Position numbers and translations under genes: made by a program | The notes under the pieces: model-generated | Databases searched by the model: none | Told to the model about the DNA's origin: nothing | Seen by the model: the letters and a program-made list of their open reading frames with translations, nothing else | From: Leptospira perolatii | GTDB lineage: Bacteria; Spirochaetota; Leptospiria; Leptospirales; Leptospiraceae | Reading direction: 5' to 3' | Length of the DNA stretch: 64,000 nucleotides | Assembly: GCF_002811875.1 (NCBI RefSeq) | Contig: NZ_NPDZ01000001.1 | Location: 310,001-374,000 of the forward strand | Part shown: piece after piece, positions 48,173 to 59,560 of the stretch | Layout: every line of letters begins with the position of its first letter | Numbering within the stretch: the stretch's first letter is position 1

Positions 48173-48904
48173 TTAGACAAGGCTCTGGTTCCTTTTTAAT
48201 TCCGGGATTTCTCCCAACCATAATTTCAATCGGTCAGCAAAGGAAATCGGCGGTGGTGATTCCATTTCCAATTCAAAAGAAGTATTCCACTTTGCGACGC
48301 CGAGCTCTAGCTTTCTTTTGAGGATTCCTTTGATCGAATCTCGGTATCGTTCGAACCACTCCGTTTCCGGAATATTTTGTTCTTTCAGATAGCCTTCTAT
48401 CAGTTCTATTGTTTTATAATCAGAGGCGAGACTAGAGTAGGAGAAAGTGTCCGAAGCGATTTCGGAAAATATAACTTCCCATTGATCCGAAGTACTTCTT
48501 TCTTTGTTTCTGCAATCATACGTCTGGCAAATAGAAGCACCGTAAAAAGAGTAATTTTGACTTTTAGGATCTCCACTATAAATCGGATGAATCATACAAC
48601 CGATCCTTGCGCGCAGACTGGCACGATCCGAAGTAGCATCCTCTTCATGACCAGGAAGGATTCCTAGAAAAGGACAATTGTATGTAAGAGGGTCTTTTCT
48701 CGGAATATTGTTTTCTGAAGATTCCCTTTGCTTTCGATATTCAGCCATAGTATAAGGCTTTTTGAAATCGACGGAATTTCTAAATTGCACGGTTCTTTCG
48801 TGCAGCAAGTTTTTGAATTCATTTGAATTCAGTTGCAAATTAAAGATTCCACAGCAAGCGCCACAAGAGACCGGGGCTTTTGAGTTAGGTTGGCAGAGAC
48901 CCAA
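48173..48904 (-). CDS. Cys-rich metal-binding-like protein, last gene of the CHAT operon
   Basis: A 243-residue protein with conserved-looking cysteines: C4, C14, C17 and C18 (SCGACCG), then NCPFLG, IGCMIHP and CQTYDC. This arrangement resembles YkgJ-type zinc/iron-chelating proteins, but I do not assign a family firmly. It starts five bases after the CHAT stop, so it is co-translated with it. The function in the operon is unknown. Confidence 0.7.
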   Translation of the reverse strand: MGLCQPNSKAPVSCGACCGIFNLQLNSNEFKNLLHERTVQFRNSVDFKKPYTMAEYRKQRESSENNIPRKDPLTYNCPFLGILPGHEEDATSDRASLRARIGCMIHPIYSGDPKSQNYSFYGASICQTYDCRNKERSTSDQWEVIFSEIASDTFSYSSLASDYKTIELIEGYLKEQNIPETEWFERYRDSIKGILKRKLELGVAKWNTSFELEMESPPPISFADRLKLWLGEIPELKRNQSLV

Positions 48905-48909
48905 CTTGG

Positions 48910-50748
48910 TCAGAATCCCCCGTGAGGTAGATTTTTGACGATAGAAGGTTTAAATCCGGGAAAGGAAAGCTCCAATTCTTTTGTTTCCGGATTTTCAATA
49001 ATATTGCATGTTAAAGGAAATATCTGAAGTCTTTCTTCGTGAAACACGATCACTTTTCCGCGGTACTTTTCGATCTGCTCTCCCACAAAGTCCTGCTTTA
49101 TTTTAGGAGCTGCAACCAAGGCGGATTCCGTCTTTATTCCCTTAAAGAATAAATGATTATTCGAATTAGATGATACTAAGAAGATGCTTACTCTTTCTAA
49201 TTCCTCCAATTCAGTGAGCAGATTTTCGAAGTAATACTGAAAAGTAATCAGATAACCGTCTGCAGAATCCGGCTGTATTTGTCCCTTGGAGTAAAAATCG
49301 ATCCAATTGATCATTTTTTGAATCGTATCTTTGTTAGCGAAGAGGATCTCCTGCAAATCGGTGATCACCGGTGTAATCTCCAGTTTTCGGAAGTCGTGCA
49401 AGCATTGAAATATCAGTTCCCACCAGCGATTGATTTCATATGCATCGTCGGGATTGTTCGGGATAAATTTTCCTAAGGTTCTGTTCTGGTGATCACTGAA
49501 TAAAATTCCGCCCATGACTTTCGAGAAATTCTCGAAAGCCTGGATCAAATATTCCATCAGTTGAAAAGAGTTCAAAGATTCTTCTTTTTGCTGCTCAGTG
49601 AACAGATAGTAAGAAGAAGCGATCGGTGTAGGATAGAATTTGAAAATAAGAGAAGGATTAATGATCTTGTGAACCGGTTTGCCCTTGGTTGGATCGGTGG
49701 TCACTCGAATGTTCGGTTGCCCATGGAGACAGTAGTTGGTCCAGGTCAGATCACTCGGATCATAGTTTCTCCGTGCAAATTCCTTTGCCATGAAGAGAGA
49801 TTCTCCGACGCTTTTGTCGGTAAATAAGTTCGTATAAAACTGTATCGTAAAATCGATGGTGTTCTGATTGTCTGCGATCTCCCAATTCGTTCCTATAAAA
49901 CTTTTGATCCCAGACATCAGGAAAGATCCTGCAAAGTTATTCATCAGATCCGAATTCAAAGTAACGGTCGTACTTTTATTCGATTGGCAAGAGTTGGAAA
50001 ATACCATGTCCGTGTTGAAGCCGGAATTCTTGATTTCTCGAGCTTTCAGAATTTTGCCTTCGGAGATCAACCAACCGTTTTCAAGTGGATCATCCGAAAA
50101 GTAAAGGTGTCCGGAATAGTGTATGATATTCTTTCCTTTTATCAAGGAAAGCAGCTTTAACTTGGTGACTTGGCGACCACCGATAAATTCGATTTCTAGT
50201 CTCGAAGTAGGAACTTTCTCACTTAGAACCTTGAATAACTGCTCCCCTTCTTTCTGTGCCCATTCGAGATCTTCCGTCGGATCTGCGATGATCAGCATTC
50301 TAAGTTTTTCCTTCTCTTTGAATGCACCCCCGTGAGATTCTCCGCGAACCGTTTTGCCTATGAAAAACTTATCAGATAAAAAGCAAATTCCATCATGTAG
50401 GAGCTCCCACGGAATTACGCCCAACTTAGGATCTATATTAAAATGCAGATATTTTTCGGTGGTTAGTCTGAGTTTTTCTTGGATCGGCGCCGGAAAGAAT
50501 TGGTCGTAGAAAGTTTCTCCGAGAATTTTTAATTCGTGAAGAATGTCTGTTTCGAGGGTTTGGTGCTTCGAGGATTTTTGGTGTATTGCGTTGGAAACTC
50601 TTACTAAATTTTCAATTTCCTTAATATACTCTATGATCAGATCTTCGTCCATAGAGGATTGAAGATGTGACTCTGAACCGCTCCCGGAGCTATCCAGAAT
50701 ATTAAATACGTTTACCGATCCGACTCTGTCTATGATTAGGTTGAGCAT
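48910..50748 (-). CDS. CHAT-domain caspase-like protease
   Basis: A 612-residue protein. A CHAT fold is indicated by [20 protein letters not shown] (family PWEL motif), the catalytic His in [10 protein letters not shown] (H210 and H214) and the catalytic Cys in VFSNSCQS (C254). The region after about residue 350 (some 260 residues) is helical and unrecognised; it may bind substrate or activator. There is no signal peptide, so it is cytoplasmic. It follows the unknown protein by 83 bases with a long inverted repeat between, and precedes the Cys-rich gene by five bases. Its substrate is not known; the neighbouring 253-residue protein is the obvious candidate. Confidence 0.87.
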   Translation of the reverse strand: MLNLIIDRVGSVNVFNILDSSGSGSESHLQSSMDEDLIIEYIKEIENLVRVSNAIHQKSSKHQTLETDILHELKILGETFYDQFFPAPIQEKLRLTTEKYLHFNIDPKLGVIPWELLHDGICFLSDKFFIGKTVRGESHGGAFKEKEKLRMLIIADPTEDLEWAQKEGEQLFKVLSEKVPTSRLEIEFIGGRQVTKLKLLSLIKGKNIIHYSGHLYFSDDPLENGWLISEGKILKAREIKNSGFNTDMVFSNSCQSNKSTTVTLNSDLMNNFAGSFLMSGIKSFIGTNWEIADNQNTIDFTIQFYTNLFTDKSVGESLFMAKEFARRNYDPSDLTWTNYCLHGQPNIRVTTDPTKGKPVHKIINPSLIFKFYPTPIASSYYLFTEQQKEESLNSFQLMEYLIQAFENFSKVMGGILFSDHQNRTLGKFIPNNPDDAYEINRWWELIFQCLHDFRKLEITPVITDLQEILFANKDTIQKMINWIDFYSKGQIQPDSADGYLITFQYYFENLLTELEELERVSIFLVSSNSNNHLFFKGIKTESALVAAPKIKQDFVGEQIEKYRGKVIVFHEERLQIFPLTCNIIENPETKELELSFPGFKPSIVKNLPHGGF

Positions 50749-50770
50749 TGTTGGTAAATATAAAACTCAC

Positions 50771-50817
50771 AATTTCCCCGCTCTTACCGGAACCGATCCC
50801 TTAAGGGAGGGGAAATT
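50771..50817 (-). repeat. Long-range inverted repeat between the 253-residue gene and the CHAT gene
   Basis: AATTTCCCC (50771-50779) and GGGGAAATT (50809-50817) are perfect 9-base arms enclosing 29 bases, which also contain the palindrome TCCCTTAAGGGA. In the transcript this can fold into a stem just ahead of the CHAT start. No T tract follows, so it looks more like an attenuation or mRNA-processing element than a terminator. Confidence 0.5.
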
Positions 50818-50831
50818 TATTGAGTAAATAT

Positions 50832-51593
50832 CTAATCCAAGAGGATAAAGAGGTCTATCGATTTAGACAAGTCTTTTCCCTGGAATTCTACGGTGTATTT
50901 GCCTTCGCGCAATCCGGAGAAGTTTGTGATGCCTTCGGAATTGAATTGATTCGAAAGAATAAAACGACCGTCTTTGGAAAGATTCACTCTTTGAAAAGCT
51001 TCCGTTTTAGGACTTTCAATTTTAACACTTAAGTAAGCAGTATCGTTCGTTTCTTGAACGACCTGATACGTGAACTTACAGTCGTCTTCGACCTTTTCTT
51101 CAAAAACAATAAACTCCGATGCAGTAGGAGTTTTAGAAGCAGAAGATCTCATCGCTGGGGCATAGTCCACTCGAGTGTTGATTTGCAAAGATTCGACCAA
51201 GCTGTCGAAAAGTCTAGCTCCGGACTTTCCGAGTTTTACTACGATGGACTCTTTTCCTTGTTCTTTACGAGACAGTTCGATTGCAACGTATCGTTTCAGA
51301 TACTCTGGAAAGTCTTTTACTTTCCATCCTTCGGTAAGTTCGGCCTTTTGCAGATCTAAGTCTTCCTGAAAAGAGGAAAAAGAGTGAGAACGAGAAGCTG
51401 ATTCTAGATAAGATTCACTAGCTGATACAATTGCAGCCTGCAAAGCTTCTTCCATTTGAATCATATCGTTCAATAGGTTCGGGTTTTTATCGATTCCGGA
51501 CAGAGCATTCTCTTTCCCTTCAAACAGAGCTTGGGAAAGCTCAAAATTCTGACCTGGTTCGCGTTTGGATTCCATTTGCGTGCGACGCTCCAA
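50832..51593 (-). CDS. Unknown protein between sigma factor and CHAT protease (candidate sigma regulator or protease target)
   Basis: A 253-residue soluble protein with no family I can name. Residues 1 to about 140 are mostly helical and charged ([20 protein letters not shown]). A flexible Ser/Ala/Thr stretch ([15 protein letters not shown]) then leads to a beta-rich domain of about 95 residues that resembles an Ig-like or carboxypeptidase-regulatory fold ([25 protein letters not shown]). The start is TTG 51593, or ATG 51575 with GGAG 13 bases away. It lies 21 bases after the sigma gene. The position suggests an anti-sigma or linker; that is inference. Confidence 0.75.
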   Translation of the reverse strand: MERRTQMESKREPGQNFELSQALFEGKENALSGIDKNPNLLNDMIQMEEALQAAIVSASESYLESASRSHSFSSFQEDLDLQKAELTEGWKVKDFPEYLKRYVAIELSRKEQGKESIVVKLGKSGARLFDSLVESLQINTRVDYAPAMRSSASKTPTASEFIVFEEKVEDDCKFTYQVVQETNDTAYLSVKIESPKTEAFQRVNLSKDGRFILSNQFNSEGITNFSGLREGKYTVEFQGKDLSKSIDLFILLD

Positions 51594-51614
51594 TAAGGTT
51601 TATGACGATAAGAA

Positions 51615-52520
51615 CTACTCGTACAACTCGGAAAAATTGAGTTTTTTTTGTATTTTTTCGATCAGGCGGAGCAATGTTACGCTCACATTCCCCTCGGTAA
51701 TACCCAGTAGATCTGCTACTTCTCTGTATGGTGTTCTAGCTAAGAAATGCCCTTTTTTGCGCTTTTCTAAGAGCTTTTTACGCTGATCGTATTTTTTCCT
51801 TAGTGCCTGAGAAGTCTTATCCACCTCTTGAGGGAGGATTGGGGGCTTTTTCTCGGCGATCAGCTGTTTTTCTTTTAACTCCAAAATGTTTAGATAGAGA
51901 GAAGTGATCTTGTCTTCCATCCGAATATTCTCTTCTTCCCTTTTGGAAAGGTCGGATCTCAATGACATAATCTTATTCTTAAGCTCTTCTGCGCTTAAGT
52001 TTGTTTTTGAAACAAGATACTGTATTTCCTCTTCGTCTAGGTTGAGATAGTATATATAAGAAAGTTTGAAAATGACCCGCTTCTCTACTCCGATTTCTCC
52101 TAAAACTTGGTGGAATAATTTAGTTAATTCCCAAGCTTCTTCTATTAAATCGGGCCTGTGGTCCGGCTCGTCTTCGATTGTAGCGTATTCTTTTCCTTCT
52201 TTATTGATTTTGCCTAAATTCGTTATTTTTAATTCACGTTTCGTTCTTTGCCAATCAATCAGCATATTCCGCAGCACGGAATAGAACCAGGTGCGAAAAC
52301 TTGATTTTCCTTTGAAGCTGGAAAAGCGAGCCCCGGTTTTTAGCCTTTCGAAGGCATACAAAAAAAAGTCTCCCGCATCATCTTCACTCAAATGGAAGAT
52401 TTTCATTGGGAAATTGTAAATGTCCTCCGAGTAGGTTTCGAAAAACAATTTCAATGCCTCTTCATCTCCCTCGCCACAACGAGTCACAAGGTCGAGGGTT
52501 TTATCTTTTGACAAATTCAT
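51615..52520 (-). CDS. ECF-like RNA polymerase sigma factor with long linker
   Basis: A 301-residue sigma-70-family protein. Region 2 is clear at residues 10 to 95 ([33 protein letters not shown]). Region 4 is at 265 to 293 ([20 protein letters not shown]). The segment between, about 95 to 260, is far longer than the usual ECF linker and includes a coiled coil ([20 protein letters not shown]) and possibly a degenerate second helix-turn-helix. The downstream genes encode a likely regulator and a CHAT protease. It starts 35 bases from the divergent M23 gene, so its promoter must overlap that gene. Confidence 0.88.
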   Translation of the reverse strand: MNLSKDKTLDLVTRCGEGDEEALKLFFETYSEDIYNFPMKIFHLSEDDAGDFFLYAFERLKTGARFSSFKGKSSFRTWFYSVLRNMLIDWQRTKRELKITNLGKINKEGKEYATIEDEPDHRPDLIEEAWELTKLFHQVLGEIGVEKRVIFKLSYIYYLNLDEEEIQYLVSKTNLSAEELKNKIMSLRSDLSKREEENIRMEDKITSLYLNILELKEKQLIAEKKPPILPQEVDKTSQALRKKYDQRKKLLEKRKKGHFLARTPYREVADLLGITEGNVSVTLLRLIEKIQKKLNFSELYE

Positions 52521-52555
52521 TCTTTATAAAACCTTAAGCCAGAGCACATTCCGGA

Positions 52556-53461
52556 ATGAGAAGAATTTCCATACCTGTACTGATCTTGGCCGCGTTCCAT
52601 CTAAGCACTTTCGCGGAAAACGATAAAGTAATAAATTTTTTGTTCCCGGTGAAAACCGAAGGAATTGAAGGGAAAATCACATCAGTGTTTGGTGAGTCAA
52701 GAGGGGACCATTTTCACAATGGAATGGATATCGCTTCCAACGGAGAACCGGTCTTGGCTATGTCCGAGGGACGGGTTCTATATTCACGATTCACGGAGGA
52801 TGACCCTTTCGGTGAAGAGTTTGGCACCGGAAACTCAATTTGGCTGGACCATGGGGACGGAACGTATACTGCCTATTATCACTTAAAAGACGGTAGGGGT
52901 TCCGGATTGCTCGACGAACGTCTTGTAGGTGCCGGGGAGAAGATCGCAAATACCGGAAATACTGGTCATTCCAGCGGAGCCCACCTCCACTTTGTTGTAC
53001 TTAAGGATTTTGGGCAGGCGATTTTAGATCCGATGAAGTTCCTTCCTGAAATTGAAGACCCGGAACCTCCCCAGATCGGAAACCTGCTAGTGCATGTGGA
53101 AGAAAAATATACCCAAATCAATGACGGAGATAGTATCAATATATCCAAAGCCTTTCCCATAACAATCGGTATTCAGGATGCCGGGAAGAAGCCAGGACAA
53201 AGGCGGGGTGTTTCTCAGATTCAGGTAAGTCTTAACGGGGAAATTGCCCGAAAGGCGAGTTTTTCTCAACTGAACTATCAAGAAAACGAATGGAAGAATC
53301 CGGAAGGATTTCGGTTTAAAGAACTATATTATAGAAATCAGTATTACCTAGGGGATTTCGATTTTAGAAACGGAGAAAATACGATCAAGATCCTTGCTTG
53401 GGACTTCCGGGGAAACTTAAGCGAGAAGAGCTTTACATTTTACGTTACTAGAATCCGCTAA
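52556..53461 (+). CDS. M23-family metallopeptidase, secreted
   Basis: A 301-residue protein with a signal peptide ([15 protein letters not shown]). The LytM zinc motifs are HNGMDIA and AHLHFVV, with [13 protein letters not shown] between. The C-terminal 130 residues are beta-rich, probably an Ig-like domain. It is probably a peptidoglycan endopeptidase or an amidase activator. It ends four bases into the dnaE end, which is convergent. Confidence 0.9.
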   Translation: MRRISIPVLILAAFHLSTFAENDKVINFLFPVKTEGIEGKITSVFGESRGDHFHNGMDIASNGEPVLAMSEGRVLYSRFTEDDPFGEEFGTGNSIWLDHGDGTYTAYYHLKDGRGSGLLDERLVGAGEKIANTGNTGHSSGAHLHFVVLKDFGQAILDPMKFLPEIEDPEPPQIGNLLVHVEEKYTQINDGDSINISKAFPITIGIQDAGKKPGQRRGVSQIQVSLNGEIARKASFSQLNYQENEWKNPEGFRFKELYYRNQYYLGDFDFRNGENTIKILAWDFRGNLSEKSFTFYVTRIR

Positions 53462-56400
53462 ATCTTTGCTCCAGCTTTCGGAGCAGTTTTGTAAGCCCTG
53501 ATATTGTCCCCGAAACTATAGTAAACTGTATCCTCTCCTAAAAGACTGACGAGTCTAGACATTAACTCAGGGTTCGGTTGCACTGAGAAATAATCGTGAG
53601 CGCGAATCACTTTCTTTTCTTGGTTTTCGAAATTAATATGAAAGTACACGTTTGAGCTTCCTTTATAAGCAGAAAGTAATGTATTCAAATGATTGATTAC
53701 GTCAGGCATTTGTCTGTGTTTATCTTCCAATCGAATATGAAGAGATTTTTCCATTTTATCTTCTATTGTAGATTGGTTTAAGATTTCGATCGAGTTGACC
53801 TTGATTTGTCCTCTCAGTTCAGATTCGCCGGCTTCGATTCGGTCTAGATCTCCCTTAATAAAGACTGCCTGATCTTCGCGAATAAATTCTTTGAACTTTT
53901 GGTACATTTTTGGGAAAGCTACACACTCGATTTCACCGGTCCTGTCTTCTAGTTTAAAATTGACGAACTCTTCCTTTTTCTTTGTGAAACGCACTTTTAG
54001 TGTGGTCATCACACCGGCAACTTCTACCTTACTTCCCGCTTTAACATTATCTAGTCTTTCTATTTCAGTATTATTTAAACTACGAAGGTGACCTTCGTAC
54101 TTATCGAGCGGATGTCCCGAGAGAAAGATTCCGGTTACGGACTTTTCTCTTCTCAATCTCTCTTCCATCTCCCATTCTTCCGCTTGTTTAGGCAGGTTCA
54201 GTTCGTAGGAGAGAGTGGATTCTCCGAACAAGGAGAACTGTCCTTCTGCGGAGCGCGCTTGCTCTTTTTGAGCAAAAGATACAAGGCTGTCTAGAGAATC
54301 AAAGAGACATTTACGAGTATAGCCGAAAGAATCTAGAGCACCGCCTTGGACAAGAGCTTCGAAAACTTTTTTGTTAATGATTCGAGTGTCTATGTTTAGG
54401 ATAAAATCTTTGATGTCTTTGAATCCACCGATCTTTCTTCGGGATTGTATGATGTTTTCTGCGGCACCTTCTCCTACTCCTTTCATTGCGGAGATACCAA
54501 AACGGATTGTAGTTTCATCGATCACAGAGAAAGAAACGTCGGATTCGTTCACATCCGGTGTCAGCACACGAATTCCCATCTCACGTGCATTGTTGATATA
54601 TTTGACTATGTCCGTAGTTTTGGAGTGATCGCCCGCGAGCAAGGCTGCCATGTATTCTGTCGGATAATTTGCCTTCATGTACGCTGTTTGATAAGTTACC
54701 AAAGCGTAAGCAACCGAGTGGGATTTGTTAAATCCGTATCCTCCAAACTTTTCTAACTGATCAAAAAGTTCTTCGGCAAATTTCTGGCTATGACCTTTTA
54801 GCAGAGCGCCTTCGATGAACTTCTTGCGGAGAGGTTCCATCAGCTCTTTCTTTTTCTTGGCCATGGCTTTACGAAGCATGTCGGATTCACCCATTGTGTA
54901 TCCGCCCACTTCTCGAGAAATACTCATGACCTGTTCTTGGTATACAGTAAGGCCGAACGTTTCTTTCAGAATTGGTTCGCAGGAAGAGTGGGGGTACGAA
55001 ATCTGCTTTCTGCCGCTTTTTCTTTCCAAATACTCTTCCAACATTCCCGATTCCATAGGTCCAGGTCTGTAGAGTGCAATCAAAGCGACGATCTCATCAA
55101 AATTGGACACCTGACTTCGTGCTACAAGATCTGTAATACCGGAAGATTCTAACTGAAAGATTCCGAGAGTATTCGCTTTTCGTAATAATGCATATGTATT
55201 CTGATTATCTAACGGAATTTTATCCAGATCGAGATGAACCCCTCTTCTGGATTCCACAAGTTTTACGGCGTGGTCTAGGGTAGTTAGGTTTTTTAGACCC
55301 AAGATATCCATCTTAATCAGACCAACTGCTTCTAGGTTATTCTTTTCATACTGAGTTACGATCGACCGAACTCCTGGCTTCTCCTTTTCCGCAACTGTAG
55401 ATAAAGGAACCACAGTATCGAGCGGATAAGGTGAAATCACAACTCCGGCTGCGTGTCTTCCGGGTTGTCTGTAGTTCCCTTCCAACCTTTTAGCGATGGC
55501 AAAAATCTTTTTGTGTAAGTCATCCTTCTCGCTCGCCTGCTTTAGATCCGAAGACATATCCAGAGCCTCGTCGATGGTAATGCCAGGCTTGCTCGGGCAG
55601 AAACCTGTCATGCGATTGGATTCTTCGAAAGGAAGGTTCATGACCCTTGCCACGTCCTTCAGGGCCGCCTTTGCACCTAAGGAGCCGAAGGTGATGATTT
55701 GACCTACCTTATCTTCTCCATATTTTTGCCGAATATAACTGATGACTTCTTCTCGACGCTCGACACAAAAGTCGGTATCGATATCCGGCATGTCCTTTCT
55801 ATCCGGATTCAGGAACCTTTCAAAGAGAAGATTGAATTGAAGAGGTTCCACATTCGTAATTCCGAGCGAATAGGCAACGATCGAGCCGGCTGCGGATCCT
55901 CTACCTGGACCGACAGGGATTCCGCTTTTCTTTGCAAAATTAATATAATCCTGTACGATCAAGAAGTAACCGGCAAATCTCATGTTCTTGATCGTGCCTA
56001 GTTCGAATTCTACTCTTTCTTTGATGCTTGGAGTGATCTGGGAATATCTCTGACGGATTCCGTCCCAAACTAACTTTTCCATGTAAGTATATTCGTCGAA
56101 ACCTTCAGGTACAGGAAATTCAGGTAATAGATACGTGCCGAACTGAAGTTTTAAATTTATTTTATCACGGATTTCTAATGTATTATAAAAGGCCTGGGGT
56201 AATTCCGGAAATAGTCTCTTCATTTCTTCGGGACTTTTTACGTAGAATTCTTGATTGAATCCGAATTCCATTTCGTCCTCGATCGTTTTCCGCATACCGA
56301 TTCTGAGTAGGATATCCTGCGCTTCCTTATCCGATTTTTTGAGGAAGTGAGAATCGTTGGTGACTACGAGCTTGATTCCTGTTCTCTGAGAAAAATCAAA

Positions 56401-56988
56401 GGCGCCTTTTGCGACAATTTCCTGTTCTCGGATTCCGTGGTTTTGGATTTCTAGATAGAAATCTTCTTTGCGAAAGATCTCATTCAGCTTTCCAGCGAGT
56501 TGAAGTGATTCAGGCTCTTTGCCTTCTAAAATTTTTCGATTTACTTCTCCTGCTAGGCAAGCTGTTAAACAAACCAATCCGTCGCTGTTGTTAGCAAGAA
56601 GATCGTAGTCGATGCGCGCCTTTTTGTAAAAACCTTCCGTATAAGATTTGCTCGCAAGTTTGATTAGGTTCTTGTATCCGATTTCGTTTTTTGCTAATAA
56701 GATCAGATGGTAAGCGTTCCCATCTGCAATTTTCACTTCTTCTACTTCTGCCTTTCGGTTCGGAGAAACATAAAATTCGCAGCCGATGATCGGCTTTACT
56801 CCAGCCTTTACCGCTTCGTTGTAAAATTCAATTGCACCGAACATGTTTCCGTGGTCTGTCATCGCAACCGAGGACATTCCGAGTTCTTTTACATGTTGCA
56901 TTAGCTCTTTGATCCGGATTGCTCCGTCCAGCATGGAATAGGTAGTATGAAGGTGGAGGTGGGCGAAATCTTCCATTCCAAGGGACAT
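53458..56988 (-). CDS. dnaE: DNA polymerase III alpha subunit
   Basis: A 1176-residue replicative polymerase. The PHP domain opens with [18 protein letters not shown]; the polymerase acidic residues are in [16 protein letters not shown]; the fingers contain [17 protein letters not shown]; then HhH and OB domains ([20 protein letters not shown]). Length and order fit type I DnaE. It is the main replicative enzyme, with dnaX and dnaN elsewhere. Confidence 0.97.
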   Translation of the reverse strand: MSLGMEDFAHLHLHTTYSMLDGAIRIKELMQHVKELGMSSVAMTDHGNMFGAIEFYNEAVKAGVKPIIGCEFYVSPNRKAEVEEVKIADGNAYHLILLAKNEIGYKNLIKLASKSYTEGFYKKARIDYDLLANNSDGLVCLTACLAGEVNRKILEGKEPESLQLAGKLNEIFRKEDFYLEIQNHGIREQEIVAKGAFDFSQRTGIKLVVTNDSHFLKKSDKEAQDILLRIGMRKTIEDEMEFGFNQEFYVKSPEEMKRLFPELPQAFYNTLEIRDKINLKLQFGTYLLPEFPVPEGFDEYTYMEKLVWDGIRQRYSQITPSIKERVEFELGTIKNMRFAGYFLIVQDYINFAKKSGIPVGPGRGSAAGSIVAYSLGITNVEPLQFNLLFERFLNPDRKDMPDIDTDFCVERREEVISYIRQKYGEDKVGQIITFGSLGAKAALKDVARVMNLPFEESNRMTGFCPSKPGITIDEALDMSSDLKQASEKDDLHKKIFAIAKRLEGNYRQPGRHAAGVVISPYPLDTVVPLSTVAEKEKPGVRSIVTQYEKNNLEAVGLIKMDILGLKNLTTLDHAVKLVESRRGVHLDLDKIPLDNQNTYALLRKANTLGIFQLESSGITDLVARSQVSNFDEIVALIALYRPGPMESGMLEEYLERKSGRKQISYPHSSCEPILKETFGLTVYQEQVMSISREVGGYTMGESDMLRKAMAKKKKELMEPLRKKFIEGALLKGHSQKFAEELFDQLEKFGGYGFNKSHSVAYALVTYQTAYMKANYPTEYMAALLAGDHSKTTDIVKYINNAREMGIRVLTPDVNESDVSFSVIDETTIRFGISAMKGVGEGAAENIIQSRRKIGGFKDIKDFILNIDTRIINKKVFEALVQGGALDSFGYTRKCLFDSLDSLVSFAQKEQARSAEGQFSLFGESTLSYELNLPKQAEEWEMEERLRREKSVTGIFLSGHPLDKYEGHLRSLNNTEIERLDNVKAGSKVEVAGVMTTLKVRFTKKKEEFVNFKLEDRTGEIECVAFPKMYQKFKEFIREDQAVFIKGDLDRIEAGESELRGQIKVNSIEILNQSTIEDKMEKSLHIRLEDKHRQMPDVINHLNTLLSAYKGSSNVYFHINFENQEKKVIRAHDYFSVQPNPELMSRLVSLLGEDTVYYSFGDNIRAYKTAPKAGAKI

Positions 56989-57492
56989 AATAGAAAGTGA
57001 CTCCTGGTCCAGTCAAGCTCATGGGTGGGCAACCGATGCTTTTCGAAAGAAAGAATCGCTGCTAGAAATTTAAGAGGTCCTACAAAAAATCCTTTTCCTG
57101 AAAATGATTGGCACAGGCGCTCCTTTTAGACCGCAAACACCAGTCATTTGTAAAGCGAAAAGGGAAAAAGTCAAAGGTGCTAAGCGCACCCTTTTAGAAA
57201 AATAAAGTTGTACCAAGTGTTCTAACAACTAGATCCGGTTGTGATTGTTCTAAGATTTCATGTCGTATAAGTAATAGGATATTCCTTGCTTAAATTTAGA
57301 GCTTGTGAAAAATTCCACTCGCACCCAGACGCCCGACCTTTCTTGCGGAATGATTTTTCGGAAAGTAGAATCTGCAGGAAATTTCTTTATTCGGAATCTA
57401 GTTGTAAGTCACCTGCAAACTCGGTTAAAATAAATAAGCGTATTCTTATCGAATTTATCCTTTCATTTTTCTGAAAGAAAATACGGAGTCAA
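56989..57492. other. Intergenic region between dnaE and the GNAT gene
   Basis: About 500 bases with no convincing gene. It contains a short stem (AAAGGTGC at 57173-57180 with GCACC at 57186-57190) followed by CTTTT, like a weak terminator or the 3' end of a small RNA, and must include the divergent promoters of dnaE and the acetyltransferase. A 62-codon frame at 57286-57474 looks fortuitous. Confidence 0.4.
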
Positions 57493-57963
57493 ATGGCGAA
57501 AGTTGCAAACATAACGATACGTGCGGCCAGTCGATCAGATTTGGACGAGCTAACAGAACTATTTGACTTGTATCATAAATTCTATCATGTAAGTCATGAT
57601 CTAACAGTGATTAAGCGATTTTTAGAAGATAGACTTTTGCATAAGGACTCTATTCTTTTGGTCGCGGAAGGTCAGGTAGGCCTACTCGGATTTGCACAAC
57701 TATATCCGACATTCTCTTCGCTTTCATTAAAAAGAGATTATATATTGAACGACATATATGTAAGAGAAGAATCGAGAAGAACAGGAGTCGCTAAAAAGCT
57801 TTTGGCAGAGGCGGGCGCTTCCGTGAAAAGAAGCGGAGGCAAAGGGCTTTCCCTCGAAACAGCTGCGGACAATCGATCCGCCCGAAAACTTTACGAGGGA
57901 TTCGGATTTCGGTTAAACGAAGAATATTTGCGCTACTACTGGGTATCTCCGAAAGAGAAATAA
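57493..57963 (+). CDS. GNAT-family N-acetyltransferase
   Basis: A 156-residue protein. The acetyl-CoA loop is RRTGVAKKLLAEA, followed by LETAADNRSARKLYEGFGF, both classic motifs. The substrate is unknown. It is convergent with gatB, 19 bases apart. Confidence 0.9.
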   Translation: MAKVANITIRAASRSDLDELTELFDLYHKFYHVSHDLTVIKRFLEDRLLHKDSILLVAEGQVGLLGFAQLYPTFSSLSLKRDYILNDIYVREESRRTGVAKKLLAEAGASVKRSGGKGLSLETAADNRSARKLYEGFGFRLNEEYLRYYWVSPKEK

Positions 57964-57982
57964 GCCCAAGGACCGAGTGTTT

Positions 57983-59440
57983 CTATTTCTTTTCCGGAAG
58001 AGGCCCCAGCTTGTCGATGAGCAACTGATTCACGATTTGAGGGTCTGCTTTTCCTTTAGAAACCTTCATCACGTAACCAACGATTGCGCCAAGAGCACGA
58101 TCCTTACCGCTTTTGTATTTTTGTACTGCATCTTCGTTTGCGGCAATCGCTTCGTCTACGATCCTTTCTATTTCTTTATCATCCTTAACAACGACCAAGT
58201 TCTTTTCGGTTACGATTGCATCCGGGTCCTTGCTAGAAGTAAGCATCTCTTCGAAAACCGTCTTTCCGATCTTGCCAGAAATCTTTCCGTCAGCGATTAA
58301 TTTTACTAGTTTGCCGATTCTCTTCGCTTCTACATTAAATTCAGAAATCGTAATGCTCTCTTTGTTTACGATTCCAAGCACCTCGTCCTTTACCCAGTTG
58401 GAGGTTCTTTTTGGATCACCGGATTCTTTGAGGGCGTCTTCATAGTAATCTGCAATTTCGCGTTCTGCAGTCAGTACTTCTGCATCGTACTTCGGCAATC
58501 CTAAGGATTGGATGAATCGATCTCTTCTTGCGTCCGGAAGCTCGGGCAATGTCTTACGTATTTTTTCGACAGTGTCAGTCGTAAGTACCACAGAAGGAAG
58601 ATCTGGATCTGGGAAGTAACGATAGTCGTGGCTCATCTCTTTTGTCCGCATCGTAATTGTTTTGTTTGTTGCGGAATCCCAGAGTTTTGTCTGTTGCTGG
58701 AATGTTTTTCCCTGAGATAATATTTCTCTTTGCCACTCGATCTCGTATTCGATCGCAGCTTTTACTGCTTTAAACGAGTTAAGATTTTTTATTTCCACTC
58801 TGGTTCCGAATTTATCAGATCCGACGGGCCGTATGGAAACGTTCGCATCACAACGAAGCGATCCTTCTTCCATATTACAATCTGAAACTCGAATATATCT
58901 CAGTACAGATTTGAGAGAGAGCAAATAATAGTACGCTTCATCTGAAGATCTTAATTCAGGCTCGGATACAATTTCGATTAGGGGAGTTCCTGCTCGGTTC
59001 AAGTCAACATAGGATTGAGGCAAATTGGAATCTGCGGAGTGTATTAACTTTCCTGCATCTTCTTCCAAATGAATTCTAGTCAAGTTTACTGATTTCGGCT
59101 TGTCTTCACCTTTGACGGTAAAAGAAACTTTTCCTCCAACGCAAATCGGTCGATCGAATTGAGAGATCTGATACCCTTTGGGTAGGTCGGGATAAAAATA
59201 GTTCTTACGATCGAATTTTGTATGAAGAGTAATTTTAGATCCGAAAGCCAATCCGGCCATAATTGCCTTGTTCAAGGCTTCCTCGTTCAACACTGGAAGT
59301 GCTCCAGGTAGCCCTAGGCAAACTGTGGAAACTTGCGAGTTTGGAGGTGCTCCAAATTTGGTAGCACTTGGGGAGAATATTTTAGATTCGGTGTTTAACT
59401 GGGCGTGTACTTCCAAACCTATGATTGTTTCGTATTGCAC
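57983..59440 (-). CDS. gatB: Asp/Glu-tRNA amidotransferase subunit B
   Basis: A 485-residue subunit of the GatCAB complex that turns Glu-tRNA(Gln) and Asp-tRNA(Asn) into the cognate amides. [19 protein letters not shown] opens the protein, [12 protein letters not shown] and [17 protein letters not shown] follow, and the C-terminal YqeY-like tail is present. gatA and gatC are not in the window. Confidence 0.97.
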   Translation of the reverse strand: MQYETIIGLEVHAQLNTESKIFSPSATKFGAPPNSQVSTVCLGLPGALPVLNEEALNKAIMAGLAFGSKITLHTKFDRKNYFYPDLPKGYQISQFDRPICVGGKVSFTVKGEDKPKSVNLTRIHLEEDAGKLIHSADSNLPQSYVDLNRAGTPLIEIVSEPELRSSDEAYYYLLSLKSVLRYIRVSDCNMEEGSLRCDANVSIRPVGSDKFGTRVEIKNLNSFKAVKAAIEYEIEWQREILSQGKTFQQQTKLWDSATNKTITMRTKEMSHDYRYFPDPDLPSVVLTTDTVEKIRKTLPELPDARRDRFIQSLGLPKYDAEVLTAEREIADYYEDALKESGDPKRTSNWVKDEVLGIVNKESITISEFNVEAKRIGKLVKLIADGKISGKIGKTVFEEMLTSSKDPDAIVTEKNLVVVKDDKEIERIVDEAIAANEDAVQKYKSGKDRALGAIVGYVMKVSKGKADPQIVNQLLIDKLGPLPEKK

Positions 59441-59560
59441 GAGAATTCTCCTTTTTTTCCCTCTTGTTTTCGAAGCGGAATTTTTTCCTTGTCCGGTCGA
59501 ATTTGGGTTCGTATGGAGTTATTCTGTGAACGAGGACTTCGGGGGCAACGGATTTTTTCT

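Noticed and set aside
48910..52520. A true type III-E CRISPR locus
   Set aside because: No Cas7-11, Csx30-like recognisable homology, Cas1/Cas2 or repeat array is present in the window; only the parts analogy holds.
57286..57474. 62-codon frame in the dnaE to GNAT gap
   Set aside because: Low-quality composition, no ribosome site, no recognisable domain.
59405..59560. Extended N terminus of ParA
   Set aside because: It would overlap gatB and push the Walker motif more than 60 residues from the start; GTG 59561 gives the normal ParA layout.
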